Positions 16,551 through 24,860 of a stretch of 41,187 bases of DNA are shown in pieces. The notes under the pieces were generated by a model. That model did no database searches. It was not told the DNA's origin and saw only the letters and a program-made list of their open reading frames with translations. The stretch is from Pediococcus ethanolidurans (GTDB lineage: Bacteria > Bacillota > Bacilli > Lactobacillales > Lactobacillaceae), in assembly GCF_001437405.1 (NCBI RefSeq), contig NZ_JQBY01000014.1, positions 1 through 41,187 of the forward strand. Reading direction: 5' to 3'. Within the stretch, counting starts at the first letter, position 1; each line of letters opens with the position of its first letter. The position numbers were made by a program, and so were the translations under genes.

Positions 16551-18320
16551 TTAACCCGCAAATTGGTTTTCTACATATTCATGATACAACGGTAATGACT
16601 TAATCAGTTCTTGATGGGTTCCATGACCACTAACTTTTCCATCTTCAATAAAATAAATTTGATTAGCATCTACAATCGTGCTTAACCTATGAGCAATGAC
16701 CAACGTGGTTCGGTTATGCATCAGTTTTTCCAACGCCTTTTGTACCATCATTTCAGATTCAGAATCTAAACTAGCCGTTGCTTCATCAAGCATGAGGATC
16801 TTGGGATCACGTAGAAATGCACGCGCAATGGCAATTCTCTGTCGTTGCCCACCTGAAATTTTAACACCTCTTTCACCTACTTGCGTGTCCAAACCATTTT
16901 CCATCTGTTCTACAAATTCTTTCGCATAGGCCATTTCAAGTACGTTCCAAAGTTGATCATCAGTATATTTACCTTTCAACCCATAAGTCAGATTATATCG
17001 AATGGTACCACTCATCAATTCAGCATTTTGACTAACTAATCCGATTTGATTGCGCCAATCTGTTAACTTAACATCTTCAATTGAAGTATCCCCAATTTTA
17101 ATTTCACCTGCTGCCGGTTGATAGTAACGTTCCAACAAACTAAAAATAGTCGACTTTCCACCACCCGATGGACCTGCGAATGCAATTACAGTATTGGGTT
17201 TGGCAACAAATGAAACGTCTTGTAGAGCTGCTTTCCCTTTTTTATAAGTAAAGCTCAAATGTTTAACTGTTAATGTTTTGCCTTGTGCATCAACTGACTG
17301 ACCTTCATCTTGAATTTCTTCTGTAGCTTCTAATAGTTCTTGAATTCTTGCAGTTGAACCACTTGCTTTAGCCATGCTGGTAAAAAACTGTCCCATGATC
17401 GCAAATGGTCCAATCATTTGAACTAAATACATAAAAAATGATATTAGCGTTCCAAAGCTCATTGTTCCTTGTGCCACTCGACTAGCTCCATAGATTAAAA
17501 TACCAATCATCATCCCCATCATAACCATTTGCATGACAGGACCAGAAACGGAATCATAAATAGCTTCCTTAAGACCAATTTTATATAATTTATGAATTTT
17601 TTGATCTCCAGCATTTTTCTCTACATTTTCGGCCGTTGAAGCTTTCACCAAACGAATTTCGCCCATCGTTTCACTAACTTCGCCATTAAACTCAGCTAAC
17701 GTATCCTGTCTAGCATGGGCAATTTTACGTGATTGGTTGGCAATAGGTAAAATGCAACGAACTACTAAAGGAACACCGATAAACATGATCAACGTCATTT
17801 TCCAATCCATAACTAACATCAAAACCAAGGCACCAACTAATTGCAGAATTGATGTGACCATATTGGGAACTGAATTAGCCAATAGATCTTTAACCTGTGA
17901 AGTGTCATTGACTAATCGTGAAGAAATTTCGCCTGATTTTGTTTCATCAAAATAATCGACTGGTAGTAACAAAACTTTTCTCCATAAAAATTGGCGTAAA
18001 TTACTAACGACATTTTCTCCAAAGAAGCCCAAAATTGCCCCTGATCCAGAGCTAATTAGCGCACTCAAAACAAATAAAACTATTGCTAGAACAATTAAGT
18101 TCATATTAAGACTATGATTTAATTGATTGATTAACTGCTGAGCAACTTTGGGAACAATTAATTGCATTCCAGTTGCAATTAATCCTAGCAAGAGTCCAAT
18201 CCCCAATTGCCAAAATCGTGGTTTAATCTCCTTAATCAAATGGGCAAAACTTTTAAAATTAAATTTCGTTTGTTTAGAACTTTTGTTTAGTGCTTGAAGA
18301 CTCAAACTTCTGTTTTGCAT
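16551..18320 (-). CDS. ABC multidrug exporter half-transporter (BmrA/LmrA type)
   Basis: 589 aa: six TM helices (about residues 35-315) and one ATPase domain with Walker A GPSGGGKST (383-391), Q-loop Gln431, signature ISGGQ (488-492) and Walker B ILMLDE with catalytic Glu513. All catalytic residues are intact, so it can work as a homodimer, unlike the pair at 3-6.5 kb. It lies 28 nt behind a marR gene and is very likely controlled by it. GGGAG precedes the ATG. The expected role is drug or lipid-like compound efflux. Confidence 0.9.
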   Translation of the reverse strand: MQNRSLSLQALNKSSKQTKFNFKSFAHLIKEIKPRFWQLGIGLLLGLIATGMQLIVPKVAQQLINQLNHSLNMNLIVLAIVLFVLSALISSGSGAILGFFGENVVSNLRQFLWRKVLLLPVDYFDETKSGEISSRLVNDTSQVKDLLANSVPNMVTSILQLVGALVLMLVMDWKMTLIMFIGVPLVVRCILPIANQSRKIAHARQDTLAEFNGEVSETMGEIRLVKASTAENVEKNAGDQKIHKLYKIGLKEAIYDSVSGPVMQMVMMGMMIGILIYGASRVAQGTMSFGTLISFFMYLVQMIGPFAIMGQFFTSMAKASGSTARIQELLEATEEIQDEGQSVDAQGKTLTVKHLSFTYKKGKAALQDVSFVAKPNTVIAFAGPSGGGKSTIFSLLERYYQPAAGEIKIGDTSIEDVKLTDWRNQIGLVSQNAELMSGTIRYNLTYGLKGKYTDDQLWNVLEMAYAKEFVEQMENGLDTQVGERGVKISGGQRQRIAIARAFLRDPKILMLDEATASLDSESEMMVQKALEKLMHNRTTLVIAHRLSTIVDANQIYFIEDGKVSGHGTHQELIKSLPLYHEYVENQFAG

Positions 18321-18348
18321 CTCGATTTATCTCCCTTTTACCTTATTA

Positions 18349-18909
18349 TTAATTCTCATCATGAAAGTTAAAACCTTGAGGAAACTTTCGATGATTTAAG
18401 GGACTAAATCCCCGAGAAGAATTAAAAAATTCTGACCATTTTCGTTTATCGTCCCACTTAGGCGCATTGTTTTCTAAATCAATCAATAGTTTTCTTAAAA
18501 GTCCATCTAATTGTTCCTGTTCATCGTTAGTTAGTGATTCGAAAAAGGAATCCGATAAATCATTTTTTAATTTTTTCGATTTTTCAATTGCATCTCGTCC
18601 TTCAGTTGTTAACGAAATGAAAGTAACGCGTTTATCTTCAGGAGAATTTGTCTTCTTTACCAGTCCATCCTCTTCTAACTTGCTCACTAACACACTAGCC
18701 GAACTAGGACGAATGTCCAGTTTTTCCACAATCTGCGAGTTTGTCAATGGTTCTTGTTGTGCCAATAATCGCAAGACACGTAATTGACCGCGTTGATTTG
18801 ATTCTTGACTGTCTTCTGTTTGACTGCTTCTAATTGCAGCTCCCACAAAAAATCGCTGTTGAAATAAATGACCAAATAAATTTAATAATTCTTGAGAGTC
18901 TTTTGCCAT
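18349..18909 (-). CDS. MarR family transcriptional regulator of the ABC exporter operon
   Basis: 186-aa winged-helix repressor. The DNA-binding part is LTNSQIVEKLDIRPSSASV...LEEDGLVKKT (about residues 55-95), followed by the wing (SPEDKRVTFISLT). The C-terminal extension rich in Trp, Arg and Asn (residues 150-186) is longer than in typical MarR proteins (about 140-150 aa). Cotranscribed with the ABC exporter. Two inverted repeats around its promoter indicate autoregulation; the ligand is unknown. Confidence 0.88.
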   Translation of the reverse strand: MAKDSQELLNLFGHLFQQRFFVGAAIRSSQTEDSQESNQRGQLRVLRLLAQQEPLTNSQIVEKLDIRPSSASVLVSKLEEDGLVKKTNSPEDKRVTFISLTTEGRDAIEKSKKLKNDLSDSFFESLTNDEQEQLDGLLRKLLIDLENNAPKWDDKRKWSEFFNSSRGFSPLNHRKFPQGFNFHDEN

Positions 18910-18934
18910 GTTGAATACCTTCTTTTTTTATTTA

Positions 18935-19010
18935 GTTAGTTTCACGGGTACTGTAACTAACAAAATACATTCTAATTACTTAGTTAGCTTTTGTCAACAT
19001 AAAACTAACT
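18935..19010 (-). promoter_or_regulatory. marR-ABC promoter with two MarR-type operators
   Basis: Minus strand TTGACA (18992-18997) and TAGAAT (18969-18974) have a 17-bp spacer. One inverted repeat (AGTTAG at 18982-18987 and CTAACT at 19005-19010) straddles the -35. The second (GTTAGTT at 18935-18941 and AACTAAC at 18955-18961, 13 bp apart) covers the start of transcription. Both use the same half-site, which suggests dimeric repressor binding. Confidence 0.75.
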
Positions 19011-19016
19011 ATTCAA

Positions 19017-19050
19017 TTGCCGTCTTTTTCATATTAGTGTACACTAATAT
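19017..19050 (+). promoter_or_regulatory. arsR-cadD promoter and perfect 20-bp palindromic operator
   Basis: TTGCCG (19017-19022) and TACACT (19040-19045) are 17 bp apart. The perfect palindrome ATATTAGTGT/ACACTAATAT (19031-19050) covers the -10 box and is the expected ArsR/SmtB operator position. Confidence 0.8.
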
Positions 19051-19068
19051 GTAGAGGAGATGAGAATC

Positions 19069-19389
19069 ATGAGTATTGCTCAACAAAAACTGATTCATGC
19101 TTTAAACAATGATGTCAGGTTAGCCATTTTAGAAAATTTAAAAAATGGTGCTCAAAACGTTACAGAACTAACAAACAAAATTGATTCAAGTCAATCGAAT
19201 ATTTCTCAACATTTGGCCTGTTTACGCGATTGTGAGTTAGTTAAGCAAACACGAAAAGGTAAATTTTATTATTATCAACTTGCCAACCCTAATATTATTC
19301 AACTTTTAACTGAACTGGATCGGGTTATCGACAGCCTGAACTGGCCAGAGAAAACTATTTCGGTAGCTTGTAAAAGTAATATGCCTTAA
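19069..19389 (+). CDS. ArsR family metal-sensing repressor, CmtR-like (Cd/Pb)
   Basis: 106-aa winged-helix repressor. The recognition helix region reads SNISQHLACLRDCELV, and the two cysteines spaced by four (Cys51 and Cys55 from the chosen start) with a C-terminal Cys101 match the alpha4C metal site of CmtR-type Cd(II)/Pb(II) sensors. The ATG at 19069 is 9 nt after AGGAG; the ATG at 19060 is too close to that site. It precedes cadD by 21 nt and should release the palindrome when metal binds. Confidence 0.9.
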   Translation: MSIAQQKLIHALNNDVRLAILENLKNGAQNVTELTNKIDSSQSNISQHLACLRDCELVKQTRKGKFYYYQLANPNIIQLLTELDRVIDSLNWPEKTISVACKSNMP

Positions 19390-19410
19390 TCAGCGGAAAA
19401 GGAGTTATAG

Positions 19411-20019
19411 ATGACAAAAATAATTCTATCTGGCGTAACTGCCTACATCTCAACTAGCATTGACTATTTAATTATCTTAATGTTAATTTTTTATCGCACA
19501 AAATCCAAAAAAGAAAGAATAACAGTTTTCTTAGGTGATTTGCTTGGAACCACTGTATTAGTCACACTGGCCTTGATTTTAGCCTTTGTTCTCCATTTTA
19601 TTCCCGCTGATTGGATCCTTGGTCTCTTAGGACTCATCCCCATAGTTATGGGATTAAAATTACTTACTGACGATGACGACAACACAAGTACCATTGTGAA
19701 TCAGACTCTTACCACTCATCGAAGTTTGCTTTTAAATGTCATGATTATTACAATTGCCACTTGCGGAGCAGACAATATTGGTATTTATGTTCCTTTTTTT
19801 GTCACTCTTTCAATTTCCGAACTACTCATTGTTTTACTGACATTTGTTGTTATGTTGACATTTTTTTGTTATTTTGGCTATCTATTAGTAAAAGTTCCGG
19901 CAATCGCTAACCTATTAGAAAAATATGGTCGATGGATTACAGCAGCTGTTTACATTTTACTTGGTATCTACATCATGTTAGAAAGTGGCACTTTTACAAA
20001 ACTTCTCACTTTATTATAA
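19411..20019 (+). CDS. cadD: Cadmium resistance transporter, CadD family
   Basis: 202-aa integral membrane protein with about five to six TM helices and an acidic central loop (TDDDDN near residue 88). The N-terminal TAYISTSIDYLIILMLIF and the CGADNIGIYVPFF segment are typical of CadD, a LysE-like family linked to Cd2+ efflux. It lies directly behind the metal sensor in one operon, with AAAGGAG before the ATG. The adjacent CmtR-like sensor supports cadmium rather than quaternary ammonium as substrate. Confidence 0.9.
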   Translation: MTKIILSGVTAYISTSIDYLIILMLIFYRTKSKKERITVFLGDLLGTTVLVTLALILAFVLHFIPADWILGLLGLIPIVMGLKLLTDDDDNTSTIVNQTLTTHRSLLLNVMIITIATCGADNIGIYVPFFVTLSISELLIVLLTFVVMLTFFCYFGYLLVKVPAIANLLEKYGRWITAAVYILLGIYIMLESGTFTKLLTLL

Positions 20020-20050
20020 AAACGGGCCTAAAAATTTTTGCTTTTTCTGG

Positions 20051-20368
20051 TTAGGTATTAGTTAATTTAATTCCAATAATGCTCACAACTAATAATCCGA
20101 CAAACATCCATGTCAATGGCGACAGTCGATCTTGAAATAAAATTACCCCAATAATAATGCTGCCTACTGCACCAATTCCAGTCCAAATAGGATAAGCAAT
20201 ACTCAAAGGCAAAATTTTAGTTGCCCGCGATAAAAAATAAAAACTTAAAATCATGCCAATAACTGTGAGAACTGTAAAACCAATTTTTGTAAAACCTTGG
20301 CTGTATTTCATCGTTGTCGCCCACAAAGTTTCGAATAGACCCGCAATAATTAATTCAATCCAAATCAT
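20051..20368 (-). CDS. Small multidrug resistance (SMR) transporter, SugE/Gdx-like
   Basis: 105-aa, four-TM proton antiporter. The membrane-embedded glutamate is in GLFETLWATTMKYSQGFT (Glu13), a form closer to SugE/Gdx guanidinium exporters than to EmrE-type drug exporters. GIGAVGSIIIGVILF is the usual TM3 dimer segment. I use the ATG at 20366-20368, 7 nt after AGGAG; the longer frame begins inside the leader hairpin. Its binding site abuts the T-run of a strong terminator, so expression requires readthrough. Confidence 0.88.
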   Translation of the reverse strand: MIWIELIIAGLFETLWATTMKYSQGFTKIGFTVLTVIGMILSFYFLSRATKILPLSIAYPIWTGIGAVGSIIIGVILFQDRLSPLTWMFVGLLVVSIIGIKLTNT

Positions 20369-20481
20369 GTTTTTTCTCCTAAAAAAACGCAATTGTAAAC
20401 TTCTTCACTTGACCTTACGAAGTTTATAATTGCGTTTCTGCACCCGGTGGCGCTTTTTATTATTTTAATCTGTTCATTGTA
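20369..20481 (-). promoter_or_regulatory. SMR gene leader: promoter, conserved-looking stem and terminator (candidate riboswitch)
   Basis: After an extended -10 (TGT-TACAAT, -10 at 20476-20481), the transcript reads GCGCCACCGGGTGC (20440-20453). It then forms an 18-bp terminator stem (20419-20436 with 20386-20403, one A-C mismatch) followed by U7 (20381-20387). The AGGAG site of the SMR gene begins at the next base, so there is no space for another promoter. This is the layout of a transcription attenuator. With a Gdx-like target, a guanidine class such as guanidine-IV (mepA motif) is a candidate, but I cannot confirm the match. It may also terminate the MATE transcript. Confidence 0.6.
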
Positions 20482-20500
20482 ACACAAAATTCATAGCTAA

Positions 20501-21820
20501 CTAAACTAAAATTTGCTTGTACAACCAATAACCAACTGCAAAAGTTAAAATATCAGCGATTGGTTGGGCAATAATTACACCAGTGTAACCAAACAACGCT
20601 GCCAAACTAACAATCGAAATACCAAAAATGATTCCCTGACGAGAAATCGACATTATCAAAGCCCCCATTGCTTTACCAGCAGACTGAAAAATAGTGGTAA
20701 ATACAAGGATGGCCCCAGTTAACGGAGCCGTGGCCAGTAACAAACGAAGCATAGTCGTTCCCATTTTAATAATCGCTGTATTATGCATAAATAATGCCAT
20801 CAATTGTGGTGCAAAGATCATCAGTATCACTGCACAAATTAACGCATAAACGACTTCAATCACAAAATCAAATTTAACAACCGCTTTAAACCGATCTGTA
20901 TCTCCAGAACCATAATTATAGCCTATTAATGGTTGTGCTCCAAATGCAAATCCCACCATTATTAACATAACCACCATATATATTTTCAGGACAATTCCCA
21001 TCGCTGCAATAGCGTTAGCACCATATGGAGCCAAATAATTGTTTAAAAGCATTATTCCAAAACTTTGCATAAAGTTAGTCAAAGAAGCCGGAATCCCAAT
21101 ATTTAATACGTCTTTAATTGCTTTTTTTGAAACATAAATTTTTTTTATTGATAAGGAAAGGATCTGGCAGTCCTTTATCATGAAAATAACAAGTAGTGAT
21201 GTATTAACGACATATCCAATTACATTTGCTAAACCAACACCGAGGGCTCCCCAATGAAAACTGAAAAGAAAAATTGGATCCAAGACAATTGTTAATATTG
21301 TACCTGAAAGTGTCGCAATCATTGATTTAGTCGCTAAACCTTCTGTTCTAATGATGTTACCCGGAACTAGTGAAACAATGATAAATACGGAACCAAGTGC
21401 AATCATTCTGTAAAAATCTGCCGCATATTGATAGGTTTGCGAAGTCACACCCATCAATCCCAGTATCGGACGTTCAAAAACCAACATAACAAGCGTCAAT
21501 ACCAGACTAAATACAATAGCACTATAGAAACAAAAACTACTAAGATGTGCACTGTCAACATGCATTTTTTTGCCCAATAACCGTGAAATTGCCGCACTAC
21601 CGCCCAAACCGAAAATATCACCAATGGCCAACATAAAAGAGAACAAAGGTGTACCTAAAGCAATTCCAGCCACTAAGTCTGCATTCCCTGTTTGAGCCAC
21701 AAAAAAGGTGTCTGCCAAATTATATATCATACTAGCAACCATTCCTAAAACCACAGGAAGTGCTAGTTTCATATATACTTTTGGAATCGGTGCATGTGCG
21801 AATAAATAATCTAAATTCAT
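20501..21820 (-). CDS. MATE family multidrug/toxin exporter (MepA-like)
   Basis: 439-aa membrane protein with twelve TM helices in two related halves (segments PVVLGMVASMIYNLADTFFVAQTGN and GIPASLTNFMQSFGIMLLNN, quoted in part). It exports cationic compounds with Na+ or H+. The start is set at the ATG 21818-21820 with GAGGA 8 nt upstream; a longer open frame would begin inside a terminator hairpin. It lies head-to-tail with the SMR gene, and both have a terminator-like leader. Confidence 0.9.
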   Translation of the reverse strand: MNLDYLFAHAPIPKVYMKLALPVVLGMVASMIYNLADTFFVAQTGNADLVAGIALGTPLFSFMLAIGDIFGLGGSAAISRLLGKKMHVDSAHLSSFCFYSAIVFSLVLTLVMLVFERPILGLMGVTSQTYQYAADFYRMIALGSVFIIVSLVPGNIIRTEGLATKSMIATLSGTILTIVLDPIFLFSFHWGALGVGLANVIGYVVNTSLLVIFMIKDCQILSLSIKKIYVSKKAIKDVLNIGIPASLTNFMQSFGIMLLNNYLAPYGANAIAAMGIVLKIYMVVMLIMVGFAFGAQPLIGYNYGSGDTDRFKAVVKFDFVIEVVYALICAVILMIFAPQLMALFMHNTAIIKMGTTMLRLLLATAPLTGAILVFTTIFQSAGKAMGALIMSISRQGIIFGISIVSLAALFGYTGVIIAQPIADILTFAVGYWLYKQILV

Positions 21821-21850
21821 AAAATAATTCCTCAGTTTCATAAGTTTCAT

Positions 21851-21900
21851 AAAAAAATCCCCAGCCAAATTAGCTTTTGACACAGCTAACTGCCTTGGGG
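21851..21900 (-). terminator. Terminator hairpin at the MATE ribosome binding site (leader attenuator or upstream terminator)
   Basis: CCCCA/TGGGG outer pairing (21859-21863 and 21896-21900) with an inner AGTTAGCT/AGCTAATT stem is followed on the minus strand by T7 (21851-21857), about 18 nt before the MATE binding site. It ends the upstream FAD-gene transcript or works as an attenuator for MATE. Confidence 0.6.
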
Positions 21901-22078
21901 TTTAATAATTAATTTATGTTACTATTCTTAGATTAACATTGTTTTTTACCTTTGTCTATCTACTTTGAAACCGTTTTAAACGATCACTTTAACACTTTAT
22001 ACTAAAGTTAAATCACAAAAAAGGGTACGCATAACACTGAAGACAAAATGAACGCTAACCATTTATTTCAAATGTCAT

Positions 22079-23551
22079 TTAACAAAACTTATCCAAAAAT
22101 TGAATTACCGCTTTAGCCGCCAATCGCCCTGAATTCCAAGCAAAGGCACAACTAATTCCCTCCAAAGTGGGATAAGAAGTATCATACATGCCACTAGCAT
22201 CATTACCAGTAACATATGCACCTTTAATTGGTTGTTTATTTTGTTTCAAAGCTTCCAGTTTAGCATTCGTTTCAACCCCACCAATGGTCCCTAGAGATGT
22301 TGAACGCGCCTTAATTGCATAAAATGGTCCTTTAGCAAGAGAAAATTGTAAATACTTATTGGGTTTATAAAAATCAGTATCTTCTTTTTGATTAACAAGC
22401 GAATTATAATGTTGAATTGTCTTTGCAAAATTCTGACGAGAAACGTGGATTTGATCCGCTAACTCATCAAGTGTTTCAGCTCGCCAACCGGCTTCTTTTT
22501 GAATGGCTTCTTCTAGATCAGCATCAATTTGAGAAAATGGTCCAACTTTGTGTGTGACCTGTTTATGGCTTAGGCTTGCAAAAGTTCGTTCAAATGAATC
22601 TGTCCAGTTAAGTGAATGTTCCGAAATGTAATCCACAAATTGTTGATCTAAAATAATATAGTAGTAACCACCAGCTGTGTACGTGGCATTTCCCCACAAA
22701 GCAAAATCGTAACAAACACTCTCGTCTACAAAGCGTTTACCAGCCCCATCAACCCATAAGAATGGTAAGTTTGTTAATGAGAAAATCGTCTCATTATGCC
22801 ATTTATGATTTTGAGGAGAAATGACTGAAGCTGCATGGTTCTCAAACACTCCCATATGGCGAGTATCTGCGCCTAATTCCGCTAGCATTTTTATGCCATC
22901 TCCAGTAGCTTTCCGTTCTCCCATGCTGTACAGATTGGTCGGATCAATAGTCAAATAACTTTTTACGAGACCTTGATTGCCAATAAAGCCACCATCCGCA
23001 ACAACCACTGCTGAACACTCAATGATAAAATCCTGTTTTTCTTGATGAACCTGAATACCACTAATTTGATCATCTTTTTGAATAAGCTTGGTGCCGGCTG
23101 TTTTTAAAAGGAGACGCCCACCATGAGACTTAAAATTTTGCATAAGACGATCAAAACCCGCAAATTTATCAATGTACTGATGATAAACCTTGGGATGACC
23201 TTGGTGAACTTCTTGCGTATTGTTCACGAGCTCTGTTTTTAGTCCTCTTTTTTCTAGCCAATCAATTGTGGAAGCTGATTCTTCAAGAATTGCCTTAACT
23301 AACCCCAGATTGCTTCGATAGTGGGTGTAGTTGGCCAACTCTTGATAAGCTTGTTTGATCGTATATTCAACACCGGCAGCCTTTTGTTGCGCACTTTCAA
23401 CCGCAAAAAGTCCTTGAGCGCCAAACATCCCCGCACCACCGAATTTATCACCCTTTTCAAGCATGATAACTTTGGCACCTGCTTCGGCTAAACTAACACC
23501 AGCTGCAATACCAGCAGCTCCGGCTCCAACAATTACAACGTCGGCTTCCAT
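22079..23551 (-). CDS. FAD-dependent oxidoreductase, fumarate reductase flavoprotein/FAD_binding_2 family
   Basis: 490-aa soluble flavoprotein. The N-terminal ADP-binding motif is VVIVGAGAAGIAAG (residues 4-17), followed by the LEKGDKFGGAGMFG segment. The C-terminal GNDASGMYDTSYPTLEGISCAFAWNSGR block closes the FAD site. The family includes flavocytochrome c fumarate reductases and ketosteroid dehydrogenases; no haem or FMN-binding domain is fused here. A role in reducing fumarate-like or other enoate acceptors is plausible but not proven. AAGGAG precedes the ATG. It forms its own unit. Confidence 0.85.
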   Translation of the reverse strand: MEADVVIVGAGAAGIAAGVSLAEAGAKVIMLEKGDKFGGAGMFGAQGLFAVESAQQKAAGVEYTIKQAYQELANYTHYRSNLGLVKAILEESASTIDWLEKRGLKTELVNNTQEVHQGHPKVYHQYIDKFAGFDRLMQNFKSHGGRLLLKTAGTKLIQKDDQISGIQVHQEKQDFIIECSAVVVADGGFIGNQGLVKSYLTIDPTNLYSMGERKATGDGIKMLAELGADTRHMGVFENHAASVISPQNHKWHNETIFSLTNLPFLWVDGAGKRFVDESVCYDFALWGNATYTAGGYYYIILDQQFVDYISEHSLNWTDSFERTFASLSHKQVTHKVGPFSQIDADLEEAIQKEAGWRAETLDELADQIHVSRQNFAKTIQHYNSLVNQKEDTDFYKPNKYLQFSLAKGPFYAIKARSTSLGTIGGVETNAKLEALKQNKQPIKGAYVTGNDASGMYDTSYPTLEGISCAFAWNSGRLAAKAVIQFLDKFC

Positions 23552-23716
23552 AATTTAAGATCTCCTTCTTAAGAATTTTATTAGCTTTCTTAGGTATTCC
23601 ATCTTTAGTGTAACAAAACATGTTGATGAAAGGCAGACATTAATTACAATTTATTTCAAACTAGGCCTACCAATAATGTAGACATCCGGTCTTCAAAATA
23701 GTAGTAATTGAATCAA

Positions 23717-23776
23717 AAAAGTTCTCGGTAACGTACACGTCCAGCAAAATTGCCGCGCGAATCATCGAGAACTTTT
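23717..23776 (-). terminator. Terminator of the NTF2-like gene
   Basis: AAAAGTTCTCG (23717-23727) pairs perfectly with CGAGAACTTTT (23766-23776) around a 38-nt loop, with an A-run at 23715-23720 giving U on the minus strand. Confidence 0.7.
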
Positions 23777-23804
23777 AAGCTTATGAACAATTTGATTTCT
23801 TTTT

Positions 23805-24182
23805 TTAATACATTGCCGCTTCAATATTCATGATTTTCCAGTCAGCGGCGGCAATCTTTTCTACATGTAAGGTCAATTGTAGTGGCCAAGTATTGCGACT
23901 ACCATGAATACTAGCATCAACTTTACTTTGACCAATTAAATCTGCTTGGCGACTATTTTTCATATTCACTGTTACAGCTTCTTCGGTTGAAGAAAAATAT
24001 TGCATTTGTTTTGTCTTAATTTCTTCCAACCATTTTTGCTTACTTTGAACCATTCCCGTCATGTGAGTTAGCTGAAAATTATCATCTAACAACATTCCAA
24101 GCTGTTCAACGTCTCCGGCCACCATATACTGATTATGCTCCCGATATAACTGAATAATCTGTAATTCATCATCATTTCCCAT
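23805..24182 (-). CDS. NTF2-like protein (SnoaL/DUF4440 type)
   Basis: A 125-aa protein with the cone-shaped NTF2-like pattern: N-terminal helix (LQIIQLYREHNQYMVAGDVEQLGMLLDD, quoted in part), then THMTGMVQSKQKWLEEIKTKQ and alternating strands ending in DWKIMNIEAAMY. Such proteins often have a small-molecule pocket or a role in redox stress islands; no specific function can be assigned. I use the ATG at 24180-24182, 9 nt after AAGGG, since the upstream ATG touches the binding site. It follows the Rossmann protein closely, probably in one operon. Confidence 0.8.
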   Translation of the reverse strand: MGNDDELQIIQLYREHNQYMVAGDVEQLGMLLDDNFQLTHMTGMVQSKQKWLEEIKTKQMQYFSSTEEAVTVNMKNSRQADLIGQSKVDASIHGSRNTWPLQLTLHVEKIAAADWKIMNIEAAMY

Positions 24183-24230
24183 ATTTTTCATCCCTTATCG
24201 ACATCAATCAATACCACATTTGCTTAGACA

Positions 24231-24836
24231 TTACGGACGATTAATCCCTAAACTATCACGCGACCCAAATTTGTCATCATGAGCTAAACGAACAACTAAA
24301 TCAGCAATACTTTTTCTAGAAACATCATGACCACCAAATGGTTCTCTTCTTTTAGTTATCTGATAATTCGTATCGTCACCATTATCAAACCATCCTGGTC
24401 TAATAATTGTATAGTTTAAGTCTGAGGCTTCAATCACATCAGCAGCATCGCGATAATTTTGTAAAACAGGATTTGACGCCAAATTACCGTTGGCCTCAAC
24501 AGAAGTTGGAATCTCATTATAAATTCCCATCGAAGTAATAAATAAAAGGCGCTTCACTGCTGATTGATCCATTGCGTTTACTAACGAGGTTGCCATTTGG
24601 CCTAAATTACCACTTAACGCGGCAAATACTGTATCTTGCCCCTTCAATGCCTTGAGTAAAGTACCTTTGTCTGTAACATTACCAGTGATTGCATTTTCCC
24701 GACTTGCATCCAGCTTTCCCAAACGACGTGTATTTCTAGCCATTAATGTTAATTTATCAGTAGTGTTTTCCAGAAAATATTTTCGAGTTGCACTACCAAC
24801 TGAACCTGTTGCACCAATTATCAATACATTTGCCAT
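24231..24836 (-). CDS. NAD(P)-binding Rossmann protein, atypical SDR/NmrA-like
   Basis: 201-aa cytosolic protein with the glycine-rich GATGSVGSAT motif at residues 7-16, then SSM/ITSMGIYN at the usual catalytic Ser strand but no clear YxxxK pair. This suggests an NmrA-like binding protein or quinone-type reductase rather than a classical dehydrogenase. The C-terminal KFGSRDSLGINRP closely resembles the end of the protein at 28976-29626, so the two are paralogues. AAGGAGG is 8 nt before the chosen ATG; a TTG eight codons earlier is rejected. It probably belongs to the operon of the antiporter and MerR gene upstream. Confidence 0.85.
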   Translation of the reverse strand: MANVLIIGATGSVGSATRKYFLENTTDKLTLMARNTRRLGKLDASRENAITGNVTDKGTLLKALKGQDTVFAALSGNLGQMATSLVNAMDQSAVKRLLFITSMGIYNEIPTSVEANGNLASNPVLQNYRDAADVIEASDLNYTIIRPGWFDNGDDTNYQITKRREPFGGHDVSRKSIADLVVRLAHDDKFGSRDSLGINRP

Positions 24837-24860
24837 TACTAAGTCCTCCTTGAGATTCAA

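Noticed and set aside
20020-20050. Terminator between cadD and the SMR gene
   Set aside because: Only a CCTAA/TTAGG pairing with an AT-rich loop is present and the tail is poor; not strong enough to list.
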